Shown: piece after piece, positions 1 through 12,119 of the stretch
Numbering within the stretch: position 1 is the stretch's first letter
How the letters are laid out: the number at the start of each line of letters is the position of its first letter
The notes under the pieces: model-generated
The model's database searches: none
What the model was told of the DNA's origin: nothing
Seen by the model: the letters and a program-made list of their open reading frames with translations, nothing else
Assembly (NCBI GenBank): GCA_027919835.1
Contig: JANVFP010000032.1
Span: 1-64,000 of the forward strand
Source of the DNA: Lentinula raphanica
Taxonomy: Eukaryota > Basidiomycota > Agaricomycetes > Agaricales > Omphalotaceae
Reading direction: 5' to 3'
Length of the DNA stretch: 64,000 nucleotides
Program-made: the position numbers and the translations under genes

Positions 1-1997
1 TTAGCCGCGGGTTTAATTATCATCAGTTGATCCCGAGACAACCGAACAGATCTATAGCGTTAATGAGTGGGAATACCATTGGGATATCGAAGAGATCAAT
101 CCAAAAGCTCGGATCAGTTGCAGTACCACACTCCTAAGGGAGGTACGAGCCTGTCTACCCAACCAGATGACCGGGGACGGTCAGATCTTTAGTTTGGGGG
201 AGATAATACGCCCATTTTGCGTGCAGGCATGCAATGGCCTAATTTTAACGATTAGAGCCTTGTAGAGTACTAAAGGACTGTAGTGAGCCCGAGCTGACAG
301 TCAAACTTGTATCATGTTAATGCCAGGACGTCAGATCCAGACAGGAAAACACATCCTGACGAATAATAAGAGTTAACACTCGAGTCCCTTGGTCGGGGAG
401 TCCTTCAAGACAAAGCCACCTCTGATATGAGCTATCAAGGGATTATCAACTTAGTTTTCAACGCCTAACGGCCAACTGAGTATGATACTGCACCGAGACG
501 AGCTTAGAACCAATAGATCTATTCGTATTACCAGTGGGGATGGATTATTCAAGGCCCAGACTCAACAGATCTGTTCACTTAGATCGAGTTTCGGGATGGA
601 TCAGGTCGCAGGAATGTGACTAAACGGAGAAACAACCAAAGTGTATCATCCCAGTTACATGTGGACGTTTCCTAAATGGGAAATAGCCGCCTGAGATGTA
701 CAGCTTTGACCAGGAGTGTTGCAAGGGTAGATCTTTCGACTTCACCATTGTCAAACCTCTGGATCTATTCGATATATGCATATCGTTGGAAAGCTAGAAG
801 CCAAACGAACCTATTGGGACAGGTTTCCCCCCTTTATATGTACTCCCATTCAGTTGGAGAGGCATACAACCGTTCACATAGCGGAATCAAATGAGGAAAC
901 GTTTGAGTTACCTGTGCAGGAGCTTATCCGTGCCTTTTAACCACCAGCATGTGGATGGACGCACAGACCAGGTCCGGATTCGAAGGTCAGGCAACTAGAT
1001 CTCGACGAAGGACCACCAGAAATGGACATTTTACTTGTTTTTATCCTTTTTACTCTCTGTTTCTCTGGTGTTTGTATCGTTTCTCGTCCTATCTTTCCTT
1101 ATATGTATCAGATCTCGGACTCCGTTCTCTCAAATCTATAGATCTATTCCATAAAATAGTAAATTGGCTACAGATCTCTTCGTAGAAGTACTTAAGGACG
1201 TAGCCTACAAAAATATATTAAGGTTTTGTGCCCAGTTTCTCTGACTAGCTAACCTTTGCTCTCATACGTGAGGAGTAAAGGCTTTGTAAGCCGGGCGGTC
1301 TTCGAAAGTGGTTGTGAAATTCTCATCTCGTTAGGCCCGATATCTTGTCAGTTGATAAAGTCTCAGCTAGATTTGAATCGAAGGTAGACTCCTATCGTGG
1401 AGATACAGAGGGCTTGGTTCTCGGTTGTTCCAAGTGAGCGTTCAGAGTTTCGGTGGCTCTGTTCAAGCAGACGTGTGGTGATCGGTGATCCATACGAGCT
1501 GTGGAAGGTTTCCTGTGATCGGTGATCAGTAGATCTTCAACCTGGTTCTGATAGTATTTGTGTGGTCATAAAGTCTGATCTATACGAGTTCTTTCGTTCC
1601 TTGTAAACCCTTTGAGTGGATCACTCACCCCCTTCGAGTCCAGATCAAAAGATCTGTACTTCCGTGTCACTTCGCTCTGTTGACCTGTATTGCGGATCCA
1701 GTAGATCTTTTAAGACTACCAGTTCGTTCTAAGGTATAAGATCGTGCGGAATCTCTGACAACGCCCCACACCTCGCTTAAATACATTTGACAAACGACAT
1801 AAGAAGTATATTGGTGATCAGTGTTCAGTGATAAAGTCACTAGGTCATTAGATCTATCCAACGAAGCATTGAATTGCACCCTTCATATCCTCGTTAACGG
1901 CGTGGAATCGCGCGCCCTTGCTGTAGTGGTGTCGGGTCGTCACCTTTTGGGCTAAGAATGGTCAGAACCTGATATGAAAAAAGATGAGTCAGTGAGC
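1..1997. repeat. Gene-poor segment with clustered AGATCT palindromes
   Basis: No convincing coding sequence is visible; every frame is broken within about 80 codons and none resembles a protein I know. The hexamer AGATCT occurs 13 times, at 48, 183, 515, 567, 729, 997, 1110, 1140, 1172, 1531, 1650, 1703 and 1850. Less than one would be expected by chance in 1.9 kb. GTGATCGGTGATC is also repeated directly near 1478 and 1515. Dense short motifs beside a transposase gene are typical of subterminal repeats of CACTA/Plavaka-like DNA transposons, but I could not find terminal inverted repeats, and AGATCT is not enriched downstream of the transposase. The link is inference. Confidence 0.5.
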
Positions 1998-2375
1998 TTA
2001 CACGCGCTTTCGCTTTTTACCATCCTCTGAAGGTTTTTTTGCATTGGTAAGCGCAAGGATCTGTCTTCGGAGGTCAATCAATTCTGCTTCGCGAGAATTA
2101 TCTGCTGGGCTTGAGGACTGAGCTGGAGACGAGGTATTTTGGTGACCTCGAGAGTGGGAATGCCCTGGAGGAGGAGAGTTACGCGTACTATCCCGATGAC
2201 TACCATGATGGCAATGTCGAGCATTCGGAGAAGGAGATGGGCTAGAACTTGAATTATGCATGGGGAGTGATATGGTGGGGGTAAGAGATGTACTAGTAGG
2301 TGAGTTTTTCGATGTCCCGTCTTTTATACCCGTCCTGAATCCCGTCGAGTCTTCAACTAGTTGTGGCGCTATCAA
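1998..2375 (-). CDS. Short Ser/Pro/His-rich ORF with basic C-terminus, possible first exon of a decayed or accessory transposon gene
   Basis: I do not recognise this protein. The frame (125 codons) begins 100 bp upstream of the transposase start and runs the other way. The N-terminal two thirds is rich in Ser, Pro and His. The C-terminus has a short amphipathic stretch (AELIDLRRQILALTNAKK) followed by a basic cluster (KKRKRV) that could be a nuclear localisation signal. A donor-like GTGTAAG overlaps the final codons, with AG acceptors 30-50 nt further on, so this may be one exon of a longer gene; the continuation into 1700-1960 is not clearly open. Two divergent genes are common in CACTA-type elements, so it could be a second transposon protein. 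It could also be a chance ORF. Confidence 0.3.
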   Translation of the reverse strand: MIAPQLVEDSTGFRTGIKDGTSKNSPTSTSLTPTISLPMHNSSSSPSPSPNARHCHHGSHRDSTRNSPPPGHSHSRGHQNTSSPAQSSSPADNSREAELIDLRRQILALTNAKKPSEDGKKRKRV

Positions 2376-2475
2376 CCTTTTACGAAATCAAAATTTTTTC
2401 AACTTGATCCTCAACTTTGACGATTTCTCGTACTGTTACTACGACCACTGTTTCCACTACTACTCGACCAAATCC
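2376..2475. promoter_or_regulatory. Putative divergent promoter between the short ORF and the transposase
   Basis: These 100 bases separate the start codons of two oppositely oriented frames. I see no clear TATA box. That it acts as a shared promoter is inferred only from the head-to-head layout. Confidence 0.2.
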
Positions 2476-5400
2476 ATGTCTTCCTTTCTGTGTGCCCCCT
2501 CTTGTACTGCTGGTCCTTGGACAAAGAAGCGCTCCGCAACTTTACACCGAAATTCATGCAGACTCTGGCATAGTTACATCGAATCCCGAACGGGTGGCAA
2601 ACACCGTCATTCAGATTCCTCGGAGTCCCCGGTTACTGATGAGTCTGACAGTGACAAGGATGTTGCTGCAATCCGTGCGATGGCTAGAAAGAAGAAGAAA
2701 GCGCGGCTTTTGAAGAAGTCTCAGGCAAATGTCATAGCTGTAAGTTTTGATATATGGTGTCTATCATACCCATGTGCTGTACTGACTTTATCGTTTTGAA
2801 ATCAGCCCGCCAGTGTAGGTCCTAGTGGTGCTCATGTTCCGGCCCTGGAAGGTCGTCGAACTGATAGGCCTCTAGAATCACGCAGGGAAACTGAAATACT
2901 TGTAAGTACACATACGAAAATGGGAGATCAATTCGTATGAGTGTGACGATACATCATAATAGACTCCGATTGTTTCTGCAAGTCCATCGGAAGCTGTACC
3001 ATTCAATGATCCAGCCACGACAGCGCCATTCAAGGAGTCAGAAATCCAAGCAGGGCCCCTGTCTCCTGACTCATTACACGCTGTTGCTGGAACTGAGCAG
3101 GCTCCTTCAGGCTCAGCTACTGGTAGACCTCGTCGAAACAGAAGACTACCTGCCCGATATCGTGATTTTGTGCCTGAAGGCACCTCTGTTGTTGTAGCTC
3201 CTCAGCAATCTGAGGAACAGGAAGTTGAAGAGCAAGGGGTCGAAGAGCAGGGAGTCGAAGAGCAAGGGGTCGAAGAGCAGGGAGTCGAAGAGCAAGGAGC
3301 TGAAGAGCAGGGAGTCCCGAGCTCCCTACCCCGGCGGGTTACACTCAATGTCCGGCCACCTTTGAAAACCCTGCGAAATGCTTTTGGTCTTTGGCGTGAA
3401 TATATCTATAGCCCTTCGCATGATCCAGATGGAGCAGTTTGTGTCGAAGACATGTCGAATATCCCCGTCCAAGAGGATTCTGATGACTCGGACGGCTCGG
3501 ATGCAGATCAGGACACTCTTCTTAATCCAACACAGACACTTCTGACGGGATGGCAAAATAACGGTAACTTTACAAAGTCTCATGGCGAAATGGACAAACT
3601 AGCAGATGTTTTGCGGCACCCAGACTTTGATGTCTCCGAGCTCAAAGGATATAGTGCACGAACTGCGAATGCAAAACTTACGAAGGCAGATGAGGATCAT
3701 CGCTTCAACAAGCTGAAGGATTCCTTCTCTGAAACCTCTGTCGATATTGAGGTTCCCTCGGGTGACAAAACTATACCGCCGAAAACATTCTCTATCCCTG
3801 GCTTGCTATTTCGTAGTCCGCTCGCAGTTATACGAAGTGCATTCTCTGGTCCTCTTGCTAATAAATTCCACTACACTCCTTTCCGCCTCTATCAATCATT
3901 GGATGATTCTCAATCGCAGCGCGTTCGCACCGATATCTATAACTCGGACGCATTCATTCAAGAGCACTATCGTGTTCTTCGAGCTCCCACAGACGATCCG
4001 CGATGTACGCATGAAAAAGTCGTTGCTTCGTTAATGTGCTGGTCGGATGCCACTCAACTCGCCAACTTTGGCACGGCGAAACTATGGCCGATTTATCTGC
4101 TGTTTGGTAACCTTTCGAAATACATCCGGGCATCACCCAACTCAGGTGCAGTGAACCATCTCGCCTACATACCTGTCATTCCAGATTCCGTCAAATATCA
4201 AATCTCATTATTCCACACAAAATGGAAGACTCAAGCCAAGGATATAATGGCTCACTGTAATCGCAAGCTTTATCATGCCATCTGGCGGCATCTACTCGAT
4301 GATGAATTCGTTCATGCTTACCATTATGGGATCGTCATCAAATGTTTTGATGGTGTTGAGCGCCGTATCTATCCTCGCTTTTCCTCTTATTCAGCAGATT
4401 ATCCAGAGAAGTACATTGTGATTATCTGTAGAGGTGTTTTGAAGCTAATTAAAGCTACAAACAGAGCACTCCTGGCCCCTCATCGTGAAAATGGCAACTG
4501 TGCTTGCCCTCGATGTCTTTGCCCCAAGATCTTATTTGATCAAATGGGAACAAAACGGGACCTGAAGATCCGCACAGAGCAGCCACGGACTGTTCTTGTG
4601 GATGAGGTGAATACTGCACGAGATTATATCTATCGCAAAGGATATGGAACTCGAAGCACACGTGTTGAGTCGCTTCTGAAGCCAACATCATCAGTGCCAA
4701 CAATGGTATTTACATAGATCAATGTTCTTCTTGAACTAACTCTTGTTTTTGATCAGAACGCATTCGTGGATCGATTGGGAGATGACTTCAATGTATCTGG
4801 TATGCTCGCGCCAGATTTCATGCATGAATTCGAGCTCGGAGTGTTCAAATCATTGTTTGCATACCTCATTCGTCTCGTTGATGCTTTGGACCCTAGACGT
4901 GTTGAACTCCTCGATCATCGGTAAGCGTTGTTTCCGTATATTCTTGATCACATTTGGTATCACTGTCCACTGCAGATACCGTCAAATCCCCACTTTTGGG
5001 TTTGATACCATACGTCTCTTTGCAAACAACGCTTCAGAGATGAAACGCCTTGCTGCAAGAGATTTCGAGGATCTACTACAGGTGAGTAACCGAATTGAGT
5101 AGGTGCACATATTCGATATGAATGATAACATGCTAGTGTGCAATTCCTGTTTTTGAAAACCTCATTGAGGATGATAACATAAATGATCCCTTAATGAAGC
5201 TGCTCTACCGTACAGCAGAATGGCATGCTCTCGCGAAACTCAGGCTACACACTGATCAGACTGTGGACTACATGGAGAAGCGCACTCGAGAGCTTGGAAA
5301 ACTCATGCGTAGTTTCCGTGATTTGACTGATGAAATTGATACTTATGAAACAGATCGAGAGGCGCAAGCACGTTACCGACGTAACACAGAAAAAGCCTTA

Positions 5401-6903
5401 TCTGGGACAGCTACCCCTGCCTTGGGGTCTCGTCGCAAGAAGAAACTTAATCTATCTACATACAAATGGCATGCGCTGATGGACCATGTTCCGTTCATAC
5501 GATGGGTTGGGCCGACCGATATTTATTCAACGCAGCTGGTATATACAATCCATATCACTTCTTTACAATGTCTACAACTTCTCATATCATTATAGGGAGA
5601 GCTAGCTCATCGCATTGTGAAGAAACTGTATGGCCTCGGTAACAAGAAGCATGACCCCAAACAAATTGGTCGCCGACTTAGACGTTTCGAATGGGGTCAA
5701 CGTATCTCTAACCGGCGGGGTATATATACAAATCGTCGTCGTCAGCAAGCAGCAGAAAATAATGGTGATAGTATCACTGCTCACTACCACATTGGGAAAT
5801 CAAACAAGAAGAAGACAGACCTTAGAGCCTATACTCATAGCGGAGATCCAGCGGCAAAAGTAAGCCAAAGTGATACTACTAAACTTCCACATGTTCACCG
5901 TTTCCAGGATTTTTGGACTAAACTTCAAGATCACCTCTTAGGCCGATTGATGGACCGAGAATTCGATGGCGACACACATGAAAGTTTTACAGACGAGGAC
6001 CGCAAGTTCATTCGCATCAAAGACCGAAAACTCGTCGAGCTGCAGACAATCCGGATCAACTACACCACATATGATGTTCGGAGAGACCAAGACACAATTA
6101 ATCCCCGTACTCATCCAGATGTCATGGTGCTTTCTCCTGAAGATGAGGAAGGGGCCCATCCATACTGGTATGCAAGAGTCTTGCGCATCTTCCGTGTACA
6201 GGTCATATCGACACATCCACGCGCCAGTACGATCCATTCAGGGCCGCGAGAAATGGAGGTTTTGTGGGTTCGCTGGCTTGGCGTTGAACCTGGTTTTCGT
6301 TCTGGGCCTCGATACGCCCGACTTCCGAAAGTAGGATTCGTCGATGAGACTGATCCATTTGCATTTGGATTTCTTGACCCAGAACATGTCATTCGAGGTT
6401 GTCATCTCATGCCCTCTTTCAGTGATGAGCGCACAACAGGTCTTCTACGCACAACCAAGCCGACGATTGCTCGAAAAGCAGGAGAAGTAGATGACTGGCA
6501 ATTTTTCTATGTTGGAATGTAAAACTTCGCATCCTCTTATCGGCTTCTGAGTCATTTCGCTAATGGTTTGATCAGATTCGTGGATCGCGATATGTTTATG
6601 CGGTACTTCCCCGGCGGCGGTGTTGGTCATACCACAAATGGCAAGCCCGGGAATGGAGACAGTTCAGACTGCCAGGGTTCAGATGAGTCAGGGGATGAGG
6701 AAGATGAACTGATGGAATCCGACTCAGAGAGGCTACCTTCACACAGTAGGCAACAAGTCAACTCTCCGAGTTCGACAGGGTCATCAAGCTCTGATGAAAG
6801 TGAAGGTTCTTTGCGGTCAGATGGTCGGAGGTCTAGCTCAGAGGGAGACATTGGGAGTGACCTGGGTGACTGGGAAACGGATGATGGATATGGATCTCCG
6901 TAA
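2476..6903 (+). CDS. Plavaka-family DNA transposase, intact
   Basis: The model is join(2476..2739, 2806..2901, 2963..4705, 4757..4920, 4976..5081, 5137..5538, 5596..5859, 5908..6518, 6576..6903), 1325 aa with no stop. All introns are 48-66 nt with GT-AG ends. The protein opens with a small zinc finger (C6, C10, H24, C28). An acidic/Ser region follows, then six tandem EEQGV-like units (about residues 203-237) and a basic RRNRRLPARYRD motif just before them. Core blocks of the Agaricomycete Plavaka family are present: LWPIYLLFGNLSKYIRA near residue 495, a CACPRCL cluster near 634, DFMHEFELG near 722, and FVDRDMFMRY near the C-terminus. Plavaka transposases are thought to cut and paste DNA through an RNase H-like fold. 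Intron 7 is a multiple of three and could be retained. No frameshift or stop is present, so the copy may be young. Terminal repeats were not found. Confidence 0.9.
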
Positions 6904-7826
6904 TGCATGAACACTCATGAACAATTGAAGATATTATATATCTGCTAGATGAGACTACATTTTGTCATAAGAAATTACTGATATTATGCTCTTCTGACAT
7001 GCCCTTGTGAGGCTACATAAGAATTGCCATACCGATACGGAGGAGTACGAAGCCCTCAAAATATTTCGAAGGCTCTACACTGGATTATGACGTGTCACAA
7101 CGAATGGCAACGATTGCACGGCAATCATAATCAATGTAACGCTGGATAACGTTTCCGCCAATTTAGTGATGTATCGCTCGTTTTGAGATATATGCTCATT
7201 CTCCTGTTCAAATTTCCTTCTTTCTCTCCAAGAGGTTCAAGAAAGGAACAATATTGATGTTATTGGTGTTCTGTGCGTTTTTGGACGGGGTGCTGAGGTG
7301 GAACACTGCGCTTTATGGCTTTAAAGGGAAAATTTGGAATGAATATCTTTCGTCAAGTGTGTCTTCAAGTTCTCTGCTCTGTTCATGCTCTCTGCTAATA
7401 CCTTGTATAACCTCTATACAGACTGCTACTCTAGCTATAGGGTCAGCCCTATGTAAGGCTAATTCATTGTCCGAAATGGCGGGCCCACCGTAATCACCTA
7501 CTTTGACACAGCAATCCACTCTGTCATTCAAAATTCGGGACATTCTCTTCGCTTTTCGTTGGACAATTCTCAGTAGTACTTTATAGCTCGAGTCTTCATT
7601 GAAATTCACAATCATTACTTGCATAATGAACTAGGATTTATGCTTCCTTCGCGAGCACCAACCGTGTACCACGGTGGATACCTAGTAAAACACGACGTTC
7701 AAGGTCGTGAGCCGTGATGACAAGAGCTCGCACGTGACTTCATCATGTCGCGCCTCTTGCACATCACGATCATGTACTATACTATCTTCTCTTCGTCACC
7801 TTGTACCAGCGCAAAATTTGAGTTTA
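6904..7826. other. Intergenic, 923 bp
   Basis: This gap holds the 3' flank of the transposase and the upstream region of the TPP1-like gene. I see no open frame with family resemblance, no tRNA and no clear inverted terminal repeat. Confidence 0.6.
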
Positions 7827-9634
7827 ATGAGCAGAGAATTACACCCATGGATCCAAGACTATCTCATGCACGTCGCGGAAACAAAAGGTGCTGATCTATC
7901 TTCCGTTGACTGGTCGTCCAAAGCCAAGAAAGTTCAAATCATAGAAGTGAGTTTAGCCTAGTTGATTGTTCATTTCTCTCTGAGGTTCATTCTCTAGTTT
8001 CTCACATATGGGTCTCGAGACCCAGATGAAGACTCTGTCATATGGGCGAAAATATCAGACAAGCAGAACTTTATATCGGTCAAGTTTAGTGTTGAGGCAG
8101 TTGCGGAATATCGAAGGTCTTGTTCATTCAACCATGAAACCTCGACCCGCTCATAATGAATCTACGCTCTACAGAATCAACCAAACCAGACTCACGCAAG
8201 TAAAAACTGCCCTAGTTATTCTTCGGAAATACCGCCTCATACATTGCCGTGTACCTCTGGGTCGCGCAGGACAGAAACTAACCCCTGAAGCATTCCTCGC
8301 CTTGGAATGTAGTGAGCTGCGTTTACTCGGATCTATTGGAGAACCAACAATGGGAAATCCTTCCGCGGTTGGGATGGATCAAGATTTATTGAAATATATG
8401 TTGGAGTTGAGGAATCCAGGTGGAGGAGCGTGAGTGCTTCAATGAATTTTCGTCGTCGTCGCATTAATCATGCTGGTATTTTCTCTTTGGTTTAAACCAT
8501 TAGGAACTTTCTCAAGATACGAGCGCACGAGCGGATTAAACGAGGAATGCCTAAGAAAGGGGAAGAAGAGAAGATTGACAACACATACAAAAGCCGCTTA
8601 CAACCTCCAGTATCTGAAGTCCATCGACTAGCTGGGCCATCTTCAATGAGAGTGACGGTAGAAAATGTAGCAGTTGGGCCCTTCGTCACATCTTTACACC
8701 ATCGTTTCTATATCGCTAATGCAATGAACATTCTCCAGAACCAAACGCAACCTCCTATATCCAAGTCGGTCGTGAGGCAAAAGACTGCTGCTAAACTTCA
8801 GCCAAATGAGACCAGGAATCCCGAACGTGAAATCACCCGCACTTTCGTGGTGCGTTAGCCTCTGTGATATTTCACAATTTGTAGTATGGCTCAACAGATT
8901 ACTAGTCAATCCCAGAAGCTCAGAGATGGAACCACGAGAATCAACAGGCTGTGCACTATTTTCATCAGCTATTTGCAGGTAACTTCAAGAAATACTCTCT
9001 GATCGAGTCGTACTCACATATCGTTAGACGCCGGGACAATTCTGCAGCCAGAGACTGGCAGAGACAAGAAGGACAAGGGCACTGCGATCAAACGCAGTGG
9101 GTTTATTCCTTTAGATAGTCCGTCGAACGAATTTGGCAAGGCTTTTACGGGACCTGGATCATTCCAAACTGACTTCCGTATGTGATGAGTAGCTCGATCG
9201 TCTTTTGGCATACATACTCATTTAGCTGTGTCGACATTTCTAAACTAGTTCTGAATGATTCGAAACCGACAGTTGCGCAGGATACAAATAACATGGAATC
9301 TCAGCGGGAAGTTGATAACCGGCCGACGAAAAGAGGTGATTATTATAATTCCATCTTAGGAAACGCAAACTGATTGATCTTTCTTCATCCAGGCCGGTTA
9401 CGCTCGTCTCAGAAATTTAAAGGGTCACAGGAATCAAAATTTAGCCAACAATTGCATACACCTGGGACTTCTCCCCAACCCTCCTCACCGGCCTCGAGTC
9501 TCCGATCCCAACCTCTCACAGATAGTTGGTCCTCCAGTGATCATGGCAGTCCAAATAAACTTGATCTCATGGAGGAGAATGACGAAGAAGGTGAGGAAGG
9601 TGAGGGTGAGGAAGTGGAGGGTGAGGGCGAGGGC

Positions 9635-9669
<35 letters not shown>

Positions 9670-11473
9670 AGAAGAAGGTGAGGGAGATGAAGTGGAAGTG
9701 GAGGAGGAAGAAGTAGAGGAGGTCGACTCTTCACCACCGCCTATATCTCCTGATCCTGCCCAACGTCAGAGGTTTTCTGCTCGTCGTGCTTCTTCTCCAG
9801 CTCCTCAACTCGGTGATGATCCTCTACCTACACCTATACCTCCTACTCCCGCACAGCGTCAGAAAGCTCTTCCTATACAGAGCACCGTTCCGCCGACTCT
9901 CACAAATGAACAGAGTGTAGAAATACCCTCTTTCGATCTCACTTTCACACAGTCTACGAAGGACGAAAACCTATCGCCCATCCGGGTTCCGCATCTAACG
10001 CCTCTGCCTCCTCTTACTCGAATACCACCTGCCATGCCTCCCCCATGGTTTGAACAAGTGAAGAATGGGGATCCTTCTTATGTGCAGCAGTTGATTCCTG
10101 AATCCTCTCAATTCCGACCTTTACCGCCGACGCCAGCTCAACGACCCCGAGACCCGCCCCCAGCGTCATTTGACCTATCTGATCCTGCTTCCAAGCCGCC
10201 ATTATCCCTTCTTCATGCTTCCGCAAAAACTCCGGCTGTACTTGCGGCATTGTCGAGTCAAACGCATATGCGATTTCCGGTTCAACGGAAAGTTCCTCCC
10301 CCTCCCCCTCCTCCCCTTAGAGACAGTCAAACGAGTCCAAGGGTACTAGCGCCTAACTCAGATACTTCTGGCACTCAATCCCAATCGCGCCATAGCTCGC
10401 AGTCTCAATCTAGATCGCAAGGGCATTCTCAGTCGCAGCTTTCCAGAAATTCCGGGGATGTATCTCGAACCGAATCTGATTCTCAACTCATGATTGTAGA
10501 TACAGAAAAGCTTCTTCCTGAAGCTCACGGAGAAATCCAGGACGCTCTTGAAGATGGTCACGATGAGCACGATTCACTATTTTCTGCCTTGGACGATGAT
10601 GATATGGGTATCGGTGACCATCTGCCATCCGATGTTAATCTGCAGCACTCCAGTGCTTCTGTGCGATTGAACGGAGTTCCTCTGGAAAAAGATAATCTGG
10701 AGTCAGACGCTATCGTTGAACGGCCTTTAGAAGTTCACATCGGAAATAGTCTTTCAAGTACCCGGTTACAAAAATCGGGAATTTGCGAGGTTCATGAAGC
10801 TCCAACTCCTTTGACTAAAGAAGCCGCCGATAACATCGATAATGTATGCGGTGACATTCCAGGGTCAGCAGATGGTTTACATGAGGACATTGGAAGGACG
10901 AGTTCTACATTCTCTCCGTCGCGCGATCCAGAAATACTCGAAGAAACTCGGGAATCGCTGCAACGTGATAAAGAGCGCCCATTTATCATCGAATCAGTTC
11001 TTCACGACGTTGAGGCGTGGTCTTTACCGAGCTTTTTACGCCGCAAGGAACGCGAAAACATCAGAATAGAGGAGGAGGCGCAATCTGTCATTGTAAAAAA
11101 TAGGACGGAGGGAAAACAGAAAATAAGAGCAGTCGAAGTTAATGCAGCAAATGAACGCTCTGCAATTCAACAACCCATAGCAACAGCAAGCAATGTCATC
11201 AAACCTCATTTCGGTAAACGTTCTCATCTTGATCAAAACGAGGCCAACCCTACGAAGAAAAAACAGAAGACCATGTCAAAAGACTCAACGATTTCGTTTG
11301 AAACGGACCGACCCAAATCTGTACCACGGCGTAAACTCGATGGTTTCGATCCTGGGTTCGATGTTGTCCCACCTGGAGAATCGTTCATGTCCTGGGAGCG
11401 GTTACAATCGATTGCGTTGAAGGTTGGTAGGGCGAGATCTAGACAAGCTCAAACAGGTCAAAAGCTCCCTTAG
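7827..11473 (+). CDS. Shelterin TPP1/Est3-type OB-fold protein with long disordered tail
   Basis: The model is join(7827..7946, 7998..8116, 8175..8429, 8504..8849, 8906..8978, 9028..9177, 9249..9335, 9393..11473), 1076 aa. Residues 1 to about 190 match the TPP1/Est3 OB-fold region as I know it from Agaricomycete genomes (for example KAKKVQIIEFLTYGSRDPDE, SVIWAKISDKQNFISVKF). TPP1 bridges the telomeric single-strand binder to the shelterin core and recruits telomerase. The rest looks disordered: an almost pure Glu/Asp/Gly tract at about residues 444-494, Pro/Ser-rich segments, and three copies of a P-A-Q-R motif (PDPAQRQ, PTPAQRQ, PTPAQRP). The C-terminus (FDPGFDVVPPGESFMSWERL) looks like a conserved linear motif. 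ATG 7827 was chosen because upstream in-frame codons lack an ATG. Exons 5-7 rest on splice phase and could shift slightly. Confidence 0.8.
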
Positions 11474-12119
11474 CTTATCTTCTTCTCATGAATCTATTGG
11501 TTTGGTTATCTCCGGGACCGAATTCCCTGCACACGCAAGCCCACGAATGACAAACTGGCAAAGGAAGAATCTATCAGTGATGATATACAATGCTGGGGTT
11601 CGGACAAGAGAACCGGAAGATCAGACGATCAGAGGCACATAAAGGAAAGCCTCGTTCTAGTCTTTGTAATCGGACAGGAGGTAAACATAAATTTTACCTG
11701 TACTGGACACCCGACGTTGGGTCGGAAAGTTGAAACTCCCCAGCTGAAAGAGAGCAATAAACCGGTATCAATGTTGACCGGTGTAATCACAGTGGATGTA
11801 GATTGATATGATAGTAGTCAGAACACAGCAACTGGATAAAACATTGGGGATTGAATCAGGATTGAATGTCCTCTGAGGGAATTTACCCCGAGGCGGTGTC
11901 ACAGAATTGAAAACTCGAACGGAATGCGTGACATGTGTGACAATCAGATTTATCTCAGTCTGTACTGTTCTCTTTCCTCAACCTTTTACTAGCTGTGGTC
12001 GCTTTGCGCAGCGGCCCAGTAACAAACTGTCTGCTAACACGCAACCTGGCAGTCCTCTTGCCAACCCAGGTCTTACTAGTTTCTCTCGAAAATCACCAAG
12101 AAGGGACTCTCTTCTCTTG
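11474..12119. other. Intergenic, 646 bp
   Basis: This lies between two same-strand genes. It contains T-rich stretches just before the next start codon and nothing else I can support. The upstream frame at 11907-12119 is open but looks non-coding. Confidence 0.5.

Noticed and set aside
7313..7624. Minus-strand open frame of 103 codons between transposase and TPP1-like gene
   Set aside because: No similarity to known families, no splice partners, composition like surrounding intergenic DNA.
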